Assembly (NCBI GenBank): GCA_017624235.1
Contig: JAGANL010000046.1
Coordinates: 1 to 43,506 of the forward strand
Direction of reading: 5' to 3'
Origin: Lachnospiraceae bacterium
Lineage (GTDB): Bacteria; Bacillota; Clostridia; Lachnospirales; Lachnospiraceae
DNA length: 43,506 nt
A program made the position numbers and the translations under genes. The first letter of the stretch is position 1. Every line of letters starts with the position of its first letter. Below are positions 1-7,063 of the stretch, one piece after another. The notes beneath the pieces are model-generated. The model did not search any database. It saw only the letters and a program-made list of their open reading frames with translations, and had not been told where the DNA came from.

Positions 1-1
1 T

Positions 2-415
2 AATGACAGAGAGGTTGCCTGTGACACTTCCGTTTTGAAAATGCTTGAAGAGGATGCTTACGAAGATTATGGCAATACACTGATTAACTTTGCAGAGAAG
101 GTTTCACTTACTCCTTTTCCGTTTGCTGCCGGCCTTGGTGGAAACATGGAGCAGATGAAGCGGAGAATCATCAATATTGCATCTTACAAGAAGCCAACAT
201 TTATGAAAAGACTAAAGGGCATGGCTGCATTTATGCTGACTGCTGTTCTCCTTTTAGGGCTTGCACCTTTTACCTCTACATATGCAGCAGATGGAAGTCA
301 CTATCAGTGGAACGCCTCCTCAGAAAATATTTCCTATGTAGACCTTTCTACATACTTTGGAGAATATGAAGGAAGTTTTGTTTTTCAGAGCCGATATGCT
401 TTCTTATTCCGATAG
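2..415 (+). pseudogene. BlaR1/MecR1-type M56 peptidase, C-terminal fragment
   Basis: The frame is already open at base 2, so the gene enters from outside the window. It begins NDREVACD, the conserved stretch that follows the zinc site in M56 sensor peptidases of the BlaR1 family. It continues through the GGNMEQMKRRI segment and a hydrophobic helix (MAAFMLTAVLLLGLAPF) that anchors the sensor part in the membrane. After YFGEYEGSF, where family members continue into an extracellular penicillin-sensor-like domain, the similarity stops near base 377. The last dozen codons are antisense to a phage tail gene and run to a stop at 413-415. The zinc site is not visible. I read this as a gene broken by recombination with the adjoining prophage remnant. 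The family call is fairly secure; the truncation is inferred from the abrupt change. Confidence 0.7.
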
Positions 416-1023
416 AATATCCGTCATATTCAATCTCCCCGCCGACCATTGCGATTAACTGCATCACGCAGGCTCGTCTGGTTACTTCTTTGTTGATAAG
501 GAGCGTTATCTTCTTGTCGAAATCAACCTCACCTACGGTAAATGGGGTATCCGCAAGCAATACCTTCATGATATTTCTTGGAGTATCTGACATTTCAAAT
601 GACTGCACCGTATATTTCTCTTCATTAAGCAAAAAGGAAATATGGTCACCGGACATCTTCGTATAGCAGATGCCACTTGAAATACTCTTTTTTATCTCTG
701 TAACATAAAAGACCAGACCATCAACCTCAACACGGTCTTTGAGAGAAACCACACCTTCGGTCTGTCTGGTCATCAGGGTAAACTCTATCGTACATTCCCC
801 GTCGAGTTTTTGAACGATGCTGCAGGCATTGACTCCCTGGTAGGATTTGATCAGTTCTCCGCTGCCGCCATCTTCTGTGGACGAATAAAAGTTAAGTCTT
901 GGATGCGGCGGGATTTCTCTGTACCTTGGATAGACTGTCATATCCTCCTGCACATTTTTAAAGGAGGTACTCCAACCGATAAAAATAAAGCCTTCATATC
1001 TTGGCGGTACGGGTGCCTCGGCA
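348..1023 (-). pseudogene. Phage tail protein fragment (siphovirus tail/minor structural type)
   Basis: This frame carries a PPRYEGFIFIGWSTSF segment, like the InlB-type beta-repeat often found in phage tail proteins. A beta-rich region follows (RVEVDGLVFYVTEIKK, MSGDHISFLLNEEKY) that resembles the N-terminal part of phage minor structural or endopeptidase tail proteins. Its real start is absent: upstream of about 1023 the frame runs antisense to nothing recognisable because it has been fused to the tape-measure gene. Downstream, after IGIRKHIGS, it runs into the broken BlaR1 gene and stops at 348. Both ends are therefore recombination joints. The protein would have been part of the tail tip. 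I am confident it is phage-derived, less sure of the exact tail component. Confidence 0.55.
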
Positions 1024-1791
1024 TGCCAAATCAATATCACCCGCCGCAGCAAGGTTAAGTACCGTAGGAAGTGTGTCGCACATTTGCTGGGTATCGTATC
1101 CGGCAAGGGCTAAGTAATTCAGAGCCTGCGCACACTCACTGGCAGAGAAGGCCGTTTCAGAACCCATCTTCTTGGCCAGTTCATTTAAGGTATCCATCGT
1201 GTTTACTGTCTGACCATCTTCGGTACTCATGGCATCTTTGGTAATTCCCATGGTTGCCTGAACCTGGCTCATGGAACTTTCAAAATTAGCGGCTGTTGTA
1301 ACTGCTGCCGTTCCAAGTCCGGTCACTGCTGCTGTTACAGGCAGCATCTTTTGACCCGCAGAAGAAATGTTATCTCCTGCCGTTTTCATCTTTTCCCCAG
1401 CTGACGCAATTTTCTGAACGGCTGTTGCCGACTGATTTGCCTGAGTTTCCAGCTTCTTCAGTTCTGCCTCCGTTTCGATGATTTCCCTTTGAAGGGCATC
1501 ATACTGCTCCTTTGAGATATCACCATTCGCCAGGGCAGTGTTTGCCTGTTCTGCCGCCGTCTTTAAGGCTTCTAACTTCTCCTTCGTTTCCTTCACTGCA
1601 TCTGACAGCAGCTTCTCTTTTTGAGCCAGGAGTTCTGTGTTGCCGGGGTCCAGCTTCAATAGTTTTTCTACATCTTTAAGCTGCGACTGGGTGCTTTTGA
1701 TTTCCTTGTTCACACCCTGGAGCGCAGTCTGAAGTTTTGTGGTATCACCGCCGATTTCAACGGTGATGCCTTTTATTCTGTTTGCGGCCAT
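994..1791 (-). pseudogene. Phage tape-measure protein, N-terminal fragment
   Basis: The start at 1791 is chosen because a strong GAGGAGG ribosome site lies just before it and the product begins MAANRIKGITVEIGGDT, a typical tape-measure N-terminus. A long coiled-coil region follows (about residues 25-120), then a small-residue hydrophobic stretch (GLGTAAVTTAANFESSMSQV) and the SETAFSASECAQALNYLA motif typical of the phage tail tape-measure domain. The similarity ends after GDIDLA near base 1024, where members continue for hundreds of residues. The frame then shifts into tail-protein DNA and stops at 994. The protein would set tail length and sit in the tail lumen. Deletion of its C-terminal part makes it non-functional. 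Confidence 0.75.
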
Positions 1792-1931
1792 AGCACATTC
1801 CTCCTCTCTTGAAAATGGGCATAAAAATTGCCCGGCATTTCTGCCGAGCATAAGAAAAGCACCGTCCGGATTGCTACGAGCGATGCTAAACGATTCTTAT
1901 TCTATTAAAATACATAAACTGGAAGTTGCAC

Positions 1932-2213
1932 TCACTTCTTGAACAACTCGGAATGTGTCCCAAGCCGATATAACATCAAAACCAGTACATCACCGCGAAT
2001 TTCATAAATAAGCAGCCAGTCCGGCTCTACATGACATTCACGAGTTCCTTTGTAGTTGCCTGTCAAATCGTGATCTCTGTATTTTGCATCCAGCGTACCG
2101 CCATTCGCCAGAATATCGATTACCTCAAACAGCTTATCAAGGTTTTTGTTTTGCTTTTTTGCAAGCTTTAGATCCTTCTTAAACTGAGTGGTAAACTGCA
2201 CATCATACTTCAT
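1932..2213 (-). CDS. YafQ-family toxin (RelE/ParE fold mRNA endoribonuclease)
   Basis: A 93-residue basic protein that begins MKYDVQFTTQFKKDLK, the usual opening of YafQ/RelE toxins. The residues expected at the YafQ active site are in place: His48, His61, Asp65 with Trp66, and His87 in GTHSELF near the C-terminus. Such toxins cleave mRNA on the ribosome when their antitoxin is lost. Its ATG overlaps the antitoxin stop as ATGA, so the two are translationally coupled. It is full length and intact, unlike the phage genes around it. It probably rode on the prophage or landed in it later. Confidence 0.88.
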   Translation of the reverse strand: MKYDVQFTTQFKKDLKLAKKQNKNLDKLFEVIDILANGGTLDAKYRDHDLTGNYKGTRECHVEPDWLLIYEIRGDVLVLMLYRLGTHSELFKK

Positions 2214-2482
2214 ACTTCAAGAGCCGCCTTCAGTGCATCCATACTGGAATATCTCGGAGCCGAAGGATCATCCATCAGCTTTCTGCCTTCAGCAATGGCA
2301 GCTGCTGTTGTTTCATTCGGTACATCCAATTTCAGTTCAAAAGGAATACCATGTTCGCGGATAGCGGTTCTCAGGAACATATTTATAGCAGTGGTCATAT
2401 TCAGACCGAGTTCGTTGAAAATCTCCTCTGCCTGGTCTTTGATATCCTTATCAGTTCTAATATTCAAATTTGTGGTTGCCAT
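2210..2482 (-). CDS. RelB/DinJ-family antitoxin
   Basis: A 90-residue protein with an N-terminal ribbon-helix-helix (MATTNLNIRTDKDIKDQAE, then LGLNMTTAINMFLRTAI) as in DinJ/RelB antitoxins. The C-terminal half is acidic and would wrap the toxin encoded immediately downstream. The start at 2482 is preferred over an upstream alternative because GGAGGTG sits about seven bases before it. As usual for these pairs the antitoxin comes first, and the complex would be expected to repress their own promoter at 2506-2534. Confidence 0.88.
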   Translation of the reverse strand: MATTNLNIRTDKDIKDQAEEIFNELGLNMTTAINMFLRTAIREHGIPFELKLDVPNETTAAAIAEGRKLMDDPSAPRYSSMDALKAALEV

Positions 2483-2505
2483 TCTGAACACCTCCATTCA
2501 AGTAT

Positions 2506-2534
2506 AGTATATACAAATCTTCGGCTATTGTCAA
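2506..2534 (-). promoter_or_regulatory. Promoter of the toxin-antitoxin pair
   Basis: Reading the minus strand, a consensus -35 TTGACA (2529-2534) is followed by exactly 17 bases and a -10 TATACT (2506-2511). The -10 lies in a small palindrome, GTATA-TAC-TATAC, a plausible operator for the ribbon-helix-helix antitoxin. The operator role is inference. Confidence 0.8.
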
Positions 2535-2567
2535 CACACTGCCATTATATTTTATATGAAATATTTG

Positions 2568-2732
2568 TTAAAAGTTATCGAATTCATCCTGGCCTGCAAT
2601 TTCACGATACGGATATTCATCGTTTCTGCTTTCCGCGAACATATCATTCACCATACCGATGGTAAGCAGGTCAAGATCTCGAATCGATATCCCAAGCTGT
2701 ACGCATCGAAGCAAGAAAAGAGGTGTTGTCAT
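2568..2732 (-). CDS. Phage tail assembly chaperone-like small protein
   Basis: A 54-residue frame begins MTTPLFLLRCVQLGISIRD and ends with a conserved acidic tail (EIAGQDEFDNF). The core LGISIRDLDLLTIGMVNDM matches the short second tail-chaperone protein that precedes the tape-measure gene in many Gram-positive siphophages. Its ATG overlaps the TGA of the upstream frame (ATGA), the normal coupled arrangement. In an intact phage the tape-measure gene would follow directly; here the toxin-antitoxin pair intervenes. It may be intact, but with the other tail genes broken it has no obvious function. Confidence 0.6.
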   Translation of the reverse strand: MTTPLFLLRCVQLGISIRDLDLLTIGMVNDMFAESRNDEYPYREIAGQDEFDNF

Positions 2733-3067
2733 CTGGCGTTCAGTTGCGCGAAGTTTTTTTTAGACTGAACATCCGTCTGAACATTAAGCCCCCAAAGTTC
2801 AATGATTTTCGGCAGCACCTGATAGCGATTTCTGGAATGAACGGTAACCTCCAGGGCATTGGATGTTTCCTTCGTGGTCTTTGCCGTCCATGACTTGGCG
2901 TACTTGCCGGACTTCTGCGGTGCAGTCCCAGATATCTGCTTTTTGACTTCTGTGCCAGCCTTCTTTACCGCTTTTTTCACATCATCTGTGGCAAGGTCTG
3001 CATACTCTTGAAGCCCCTCCATAATTGCAGCAGCCATAGAGTCAATCTTCACTCTGTTTGATGCCAT
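2729..3067 (-). pseudogene. Phage HK97 gp10-like protein fused to a tail-chaperone C-terminus
   Basis: The start at 3067 has an AGGAGGT ribosome site and overlaps nothing upstream. The first 80 or so residues (MASNRVKIDSM, then a helical segment, APQKSGKYAKSW) match the HK97 gp10-like head-tail protein that controls tail joining. After VHSRNRYQ, where family members continue with a conserved C-terminal half, the sequence changes to LPKIIELWGLNVQTD and ends at 2729. That ending looks like the C-terminus of the first tail chaperone, because it is coupled by ATGA to the second chaperone. I infer a deletion that removed the rest of gp10, the major tail protein and most of the first chaperone. Confidence 0.6.
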
Positions 3068-3069
3068 GC

Positions 3070-3231
3070 CTACCTCCTCACTTTCCAGCACTTCAGCTTG
3101 ATGGATTTCTTCTTGTAGTTCATATGGTCAACGCCCTCAATGTTGTAAAGTTCACCATTAAACTCCACCCGATATTCTGTGGTGTTGATAGCCTTTCTCC
3201 AACTTCGGTCCATCTTGATCCGAGGTTGCTG
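3070..3231 (-). pseudogene. Phage head-tail adaptor, C-terminal fragment
   Basis: A stop-to-stop minus-strand frame with no proper start reads QPRIKMDRSWRKAINTTEYR, then GELYNIEGVDHMNYKKKSIKLKC, and ends at 3070. This resembles the last strands of the SPP1 gp16-like head-closure (head-tail adaptor) family. The position immediately before the gp10-like gene agrees with standard phage order. The N-terminal half is missing: the frame ends at a stop at 3232-3234 beside two short palindromes. Family call is moderate because the fragment is short. Confidence 0.5.
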
Positions 3232-3272
3232 TCACAACTTGTGACGAAGATAACTTTTTCCCAACTTGGGAA
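3231..3272. repeat. Two adjacent 15-bp palindromes of the same design
   Basis: GTCACAACTTGTGAC (3231-3245) and TTCCCAACTTGGGAA (3258-3272) are each perfect 7-bp inverted repeats around a single C and share the central CAACTTG. They lie exactly between the phage head-tail adaptor fragment and the integrase fragment, at a recombination joint. Their function is unknown; dyads of this type could be protein-binding sites. Confidence 0.6.
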
Positions 3273-3327
3273 GAAGTTAAATCGGTTCTTGTTCCCTGCC
3301 TCTTCATCGCCTCCAGCTTCATCTTAT

Positions 3328-3468
3328 GTCAAGGATGTTCAGGAACGATTGGGACATACCAACATTGAAACCACCCTGAACACTTATGTTCATAATACTG
3401 AACAGTTACAGAATCAGACAGTTGACCTTTTTGAAAAGACCATAGCAGAAAAGAGAAAACAAGCATAA
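3328..3468 (+). pseudogene. Tyrosine recombinase (integrase), C-terminal fragment
   Basis: The last 46 codons before the stop at 3466-3468 read VKDVQERLGHTNIETTLNTY and onward. This contains the LGH motif of the catalytic core and the nucleophilic tyrosine in NTYVH, as in phage and ICE integrases. The rest of the catalytic domain and all arm-binding domains are missing; the preceding codons come from phage and unknown DNA. It is followed by two terminators and then by the displaced rlmD end. An integrase gene pointing at its attachment site is the usual layout, which suggests that this element too used rlmD. Confidence 0.75.
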
Positions 3469-3474
3469 AATCAA

Positions 3475-3514
3475 GGGCTGAAACACTTTTGTTCATAGTG
3501 TTCAGCCCTTTTAT
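3475..3514 (+). terminator. Rho-independent terminator after the integrase fragment
   Basis: GGGCTGAAACAC pairs with GTGTTCAGCCC (one bulged A) and a T-rich tail follows at 3509-3514. Confidence 0.8.
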
Positions 3515-3553
3515 TGTTTTCATAAGCAAAATATAGTTCAATGGTGGAAAATG

Positions 3554-3574
3554 GGTGGAAAAACCACCTTTTTT
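3554..3574 (+). terminator. Small second terminator-like hairpin
   Basis: GGTGG-AAAAA-CCACC followed by six T residues. The stem is only five base pairs, so this is weaker than the terminator just upstream. Confidence 0.4.
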
Positions 3575-3598
3575 CATATCAGAAAACATTGAAAATGC

Positions 3599-3783
3599 TT
3601 ATTTTATGCGGGTTAGAAGGCACACCGTCTCCACATGCGAGGCCCCAGGAAACATATCCACAGTCGTCCCCCGATCCACCACATAGCCTCTCTCCAGAAA
3701 TACCTCCAGATCCCGTGCCAGGCTTGTCGGCTTGCAGGATATATAAACAATCCTTTCCACACCATAACGGATAATCTTTATCG
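3599..3783 (-). pseudogene. Displaced 3' end of rlmD (23S rRNA uracil methyltransferase)
   Basis: About 60 codons with no start read KIIRYGVERIVYISCKPTSL and onward to CLLTRIK-stop. They correspond to the last 60 codons of the complete rlmD at 7951-9441, including the catalytic ISCKP motif and the DMFPG-HVET motif. The codons here are G/C-ending, like the body of rlmD. The matching end of the intact gene uses A/T-ending codons. The simplest reading is that this is the original host 3' end, pushed 4.3 kb away when an integrative element inserted and supplied a new one. Similarity starts near 3780, beside the XRE remnant. Confidence 0.85.
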
Positions 3784-3815
3784 TTGCGACTATTAGGTGT
3801 ATGCTATAAAATATT

Positions 3816-3824
3816 TGTTATAAT
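3816..3824 (+). promoter_or_regulatory. Extended -10 promoter of the XRE remnant
   Basis: TGTTATAAT is an extended -10 (TGn plus TATAAT at 3819-3824) 21 bases before the ATG at 3846. No good -35 is seen. An AAAGGA ribosome site follows at about 3830. Confidence 0.5.
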
Positions 3825-3845
3825 GATACGAAAGGACATCATAAT

Positions 3846-4096
3846 ATGAAAGGTTATAAAATTCCGCATACAATTAAAACCAGTAAATTAAAACTTATTC
3901 GCATCCAAAAGCATATAAACAATTCGAACTTGCAGAACGTTCCGGCGTACCTTTAAAATGTATCGGAAACTACGAACAACTTCGCCGAGACATCAATCAT
4001 GCACGAGTTGATATTGTTTATCGCCTTGCACGTGCTTTAGACTGTAGCATTGAGGAACTTTTGGATGAACCAAACACACCTAACAGTTCTACTTAA
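3846..4096 (+). pseudogene. XRE-family (HTH) regulator, frameshifted
   Basis: From the ATG at 3846 the frame reads MKGYKIPHTIKTSKLKLIRI and closes early. In another frame it resumes as KQFELAERSGVPLKCIGNYE, then DIVYRLARALDCSIEELLDE, ending at 4096. Together these make a complete small Cro/C1-type helix-turn-helix protein of the kind that regulates integrative elements. The switch lies near 3918 and is equivalent to losing one base in the loop before the first helix of the motif. The promoter and ribosome site are intact, so inactivation looks recent, or the base was missed in sequencing. Confidence 0.75.
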
Positions 4097-4098
4097 TA

Positions 4099-4425
4099 TT
4101 ATTTGTTACCGTAAATCTTGTTTTTAATAGCAGGAGGTAATTCCATCCACAGTTTGCCAAAACAGTTGTGTACATCAGCATAAAAAGAATCTATACTCAC
4201 TAAATCAATATCCTTATATGTTACTGGTTCAATGAATTTTTTTAATACCACTTCTGCCTCTACTTCTGTAATGCCTTCAAATGATTGATTTGCAACAGCT
4301 ACAGATAAAATACTTGCACAATTATTCGATACTGGCAAACTCCTTATAGCAGTTTCATCCATTGCATCTCTCATCCAAAACAATAAATTCGAACCATTTT
4401 CTTCTAAATACTTTTTTATTTGCAA
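4099..4425 (-). CDS. Unrecognised 106-108 residue protein of the rlmD island
   Basis: I do not recognise this family. The product is small, acidic and probably helical, with no membrane segment. It lies 35 bases downstream of the ATPase gene on the same strand and so is probably its operon partner. The start is odd. AGGAGG (4427-4432) sits seven bases before an ATA codon (4417-4419) and only one base before the TTG at 4425. Neither is a normal start at normal spacing; the next Met is 17 codons in. Either translation starts at AUA or the original ATG has mutated. It converges with the XRE remnant, ending three bases from it. Confidence 0.5.
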   Translation of the reverse strand: MQIKKYLEENGSNLLFWMRDAMDETAIRSLPVSNNCASILSVAVANQSFEGITEVEAEVVLKKFIEPVTYKDIDLVSIDSFYADVHNCFGKLWMELPPAIKNKIYGNK

Positions 4426-4460
4426 ACCTCCTAGTTTTTTCTTTTAAATTATCGGTGAAG

Positions 4461-5918
4461 TTATCTTCCACCCTTTTTATTACTTTGCTGCATATTATTT
4501 TGCCTTACACATTCTTCACCTAAAAACACATTTAAATATGCATCGGCTGATATTCGTATAAATTCGTGATATGGTATCTGCATCCTATTTTCGCTGGTTT
4601 CACCAATATCTTTTGTCAAGATGATTTGCTGGTAATCTTCTGGCAAATATTTGAAATTCATTTCATTTGAACGCTTATTAGAAATTGTTATTTCTAATGC
4701 TATACAATCTCGCACATTGACATAGTCAACCTCGTGCCCTTCGATGTCCTGAAATTCAAACGTTCCTTTTTCCGGCAAAAAACCACGAACGTGGCATTCT
4801 ACGATACTTCCCAATAATGCCGTGGGAAGTTTTTCCGGAAGATTTTCTTTTAAAATATCCTTTAATATAGCCATATAAAACATTGGATATTTGATACAAA
4901 CGTTGTAACTTTTAAATAATTCGTCTTTGTAATTAATTCTTGAATCAGAAATAGATAAATCCCTGCGGATATTTGGAATACTCTCAATCGAATCTGATAC
5001 CGGAGTAATCGTAATCAATCCTATCCTATGCAAAAACTGAAATGCCTGCTTCAGGGTATCCAAATCTTTTGATTTAAAATCATTATATTTTCCTATAAAA
5101 GATGTTGCAATGCGTTCTCCTATCTCATCCGCACCAATCTGTTTACATATATCTCTAAAATAAAACCGTATCGTTTCATTTAGTTTATCATTCTTAGCAA
5201 ACTTATGGCTATTAACATGATTATGCAATGTGAATAGTGTTGCATAACAAATATCCAAAAGAGAATCTATGTCAACCAAATAAACATCATTCCCCATAAT
5301 AACATTATCTGTTTTTTGATTTGATATTATCGTTTCTTCCAAACAACCTCTCAAATAATCCTCTAATGAAACAAAACCATAAAATTCATCAATTTCATAT
5401 AAAAATTGACTATAAGCCGCTTCTGAAGATTCCTTTATACCTTTATACGAAAGCCATTCACTGTAATTTAAAAAATCTGTTCTTATTACAGAAGCATTTC
5501 CACAAAATGCTCTATTTGCCCATGCTTCTAATGCTACTGATTGGCTTCCAGTAAACACAATTTTAGTATTCTTACAAGGCTTTTCCGAAAGCTGAATAGA
5601 TATCTCATTTATTTCCTTTTCTGGCTGATAAGCATAAGTGATTTCATCTAATAAAAATATTGCATCATTATCTTCTTCCATAGCAGACTTGATGGCATCA
5701 AAAAGATCCATGCTCTCATCCTGGGATAATGTTTTAAAGTTATAATACTTCACATTATCTCTATTTTTTTCTAACTGTAATAATGCTACTGTTTTACCAC
5801 ATTTTCGAGGGCCCAATAAAAATACTACATTAGATTTTTCTATTGCTTTTTCCATATCATAATAAAAATATCTTTTAAACGGATAACCGATATTAGCACT
5901 ATTTTTCTCTATACTCAT
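4461..5918 (-). CDS. AAA+ ATP-binding protein with nuclease-like C-terminal domain (AAA_14/DUF4143 type)
   Basis: A 485-residue soluble protein. Walker A is GPRKCGKT (residues 36-43), Walker B AIFLLDEI (86-93), and a sensor-1 motif reads VFTGSQS, the pattern of the AAA_14 family. The C-terminal third has LGSIVECHVRGFL followed by HEVDYV and ALEIT around residues 392-412. These fit the E-V-D...E-x-K core of the DUF4143/PD-(D/E)XK fold, except that the usual lysine is replaced by threonine. Proteins of this family are common cargo of mobile islands, and their targets are mostly unknown. The start has a strong AGGAGGGG site. It is AT-rich relative to the chromosome. Neighbours are the 108-residue gene downstream and the ParB-like gene 99 bases upstream. 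A defence or maintenance role is only a guess. Confidence 0.8.
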   Translation of the reverse strand: MSIEKNSANIGYPFKRYFYYDMEKAIEKSNVVFLLGPRKCGKTVALLQLEKNRDNVKYYNFKTLSQDESMDLFDAIKSAMEEDNDAIFLLDEITYAYQPEKEINEISIQLSEKPCKNTKIVFTGSQSVALEAWANRAFCGNASVIRTDFLNYSEWLSYKGIKESSEAAYSQFLYEIDEFYGFVSLEDYLRGCLEETIISNQKTDNVIMGNDVYLVDIDSLLDICYATLFTLHNHVNSHKFAKNDKLNETIRFYFRDICKQIGADEIGERIATSFIGKYNDFKSKDLDTLKQAFQFLHRIGLITITPVSDSIESIPNIRRDLSISDSRINYKDELFKSYNVCIKYPMFYMAILKDILKENLPEKLPTALLGSIVECHVRGFLPEKGTFEFQDIEGHEVDYVNVRDCIALEITISNKRSNEMNFKYLPEDYQQIILTKDIGETSENRMQIPYHEFIRISADAYLNVFLGEECVRQNNMQQSNKKGGR

Positions 5919-6017
5919 ATAAATCCCCTCCTAGTATTTCTTTTTTTCAATACAAATATCTTCATAAGTACTTGTTTGTTATTGCAACTACTATTTATTA
6001 CTATTCTGCAACTTTAA

Positions 6018-6767
6018 TTAAAAAGACAAATGATTTAATAGCCACTGCAAAATTCTTTTACGAAACAATTCTTTTTTATCATCTTCTAAAATAAATAATC
6101 CATTTTCTTTATCTTGATTTCGATAACGAATCTTATCAATATTACAAACCAAATAATTGAAAATATACTGAAGATTCCAATGGATTTTATATAATACTAC
6201 ATAATCTTTATTTACCAAAGAAGATATCATCTGTTCTTCATTCAATACAATAACTTCTATTTCCTTTTTACCACTATGATAGGCATCATATATGCGATGA
6301 TTTCCATCGATTATAACATATGTATTAAACGGCTTGTAATACGCAATTACAGGTGGTTTTTCTGCATTATAGCTTTTTGTTTCATATTCAAAGCCACTCT
6401 TGTCTACTATTTCATAAAGTTCTGAAACCTTTATCTTTCTTCGGATAACTCTTTCATTATTTACTATTTTCTCAACTTTAGATATATCCCATACAATAAC
6501 AAATCTTCCCGTTCCCACAAAACATTCATACTCAAAATACTGTATACCAGGTTGGGCAATAAAATAGTCTTGAAACTCTGATAATTTTCTTCTATATAAG
6601 TGCAATTCATCTATAATAAGTTGCGGTATTATACATTTTTCCAATTTCAAATTTTGTGCCATTTTTTGTTCAGAACACAACTCCATCAAAAAAATGTCCA
6701 TGTCAATTTCATATTGTCTTTTATTATTGCGCCACTTTCCGTAGCCGTATCTTGAAATATCCTGCAT
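6018..6767 (-). CDS. ParB-like (sulfiredoxin-fold) domain protein
   Basis: About 249 residues. The diagnostic part is VIIDGNHRIYDAYHSG near residues 150-165, the GNHR motif of ParB/Srx-like domains, which use it to bind or hydrolyse a nucleotide. N-terminal to it lies a unique region that begins DISRYGYGKW. C-terminal to it is a helical stretch rich in lysine and aromatic residues. There is no helix-turn-helix of plasmid ParB type that I can see, and no ParA neighbour, so partitioning is unlikely. The start at 6767 is chosen because GGAGGG lies six bases upstream; an ATG at 6782 is possible. It is in line with the 82- and 226-residue genes upstream, 35 bases from the former. Confidence 0.65.
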   Translation of the reverse strand: MQDISRYGYGKWRNNKRQYEIDMDIFLMELCSEQKMAQNLKLEKCIIPQLIIDELHLYRRKLSEFQDYFIAQPGIQYFEYECFVGTGRFVIVWDISKVEKIVNNERVIRRKIKVSELYEIVDKSGFEYETKSYNAEKPPVIAYYKPFNTYVIIDGNHRIYDAYHSGKKEIEVIVLNEEQMISSLVNKDYVVLYKIHWNLQYIFNYLVCNIDKIRYRNQDKENGLFILEDDKKELFRKRILQWLLNHLSF

Positions 6768-6802
6768 GTCATCCCTCCACATACAGATAACATCCTTTAA
6801 CT

Positions 6803-7051
6803 CTATCCTTCTTTTCTTGCTTCCTCTTCCGATATTTTACAAATAATTTCTGATTCCAGAATATGTTTATACAGAACAACTTCTTCACCTACTTCAATAT
6901 CATAAGAAGGTTCTTCTTTCTGCTCCATTGTCCCATAAGAATCAACTATACCGATTATTCCTTCCAAGATTTTTCCATTAAATAAAAATCTCACACAATC
7001 CCTATGCTTATAAATTGGCTCACCTAATATTCCCTTATATTTTGTTGCCAC
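6803..7051 (-). CDS. Unrecognised 82-residue protein
   Basis: A small acidic, probably beta-rich protein with no membrane segment. It contains YKHRDCVRFLFNGKILEGII and a paired EEPSYDIEVG / LYKHILESEII segment. The start is GTG at 7051 with GAGGAG eight bases upstream. It begins 12 bases after the stop of the 226-residue gene and precedes the ParB-like gene, so the three look like one transcript. I do not recognise the family; an accessory or antidote role beside the larger proteins is possible but unsupported. Confidence 0.6.
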   Translation of the reverse strand: MATKYKGILGEPIYKHRDCVRFLFNGKILEGIIGIVDSYGTMEQKEEPSYDIEVGEEVVLYKHILESEIICKISEEEARKEG

Positions 7052-7063
7052 AATTTATCTCCT

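Noticed and set aside
1023-1106. N-terminal extension of the phage tail-protein frame
   Set aside because: These codons are a shifted-frame reading of the tape-measure gene, visible because the deletion joint keeps the frame open.
3231-3300. An ORF6N/antirepressor-like remnant (SQLVT wording)
   Set aside because: The resemblance is limited to a few residues created by the palindromes and does not continue.
3058-3327. An open plus-strand frame leading into the integrase fragment
   Set aside because: It is antisense to the phage head-tail adaptor fragment and has no integrase-like residues before about 3328; only the last 46 codons are real coding remnant.
3770-3800. A perfect att core direct repeat at the rlmD boundaries
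   Set aside because: Comparing both copies of the rlmD end, exact matches do not exceed about seven bases, so no core can be named.
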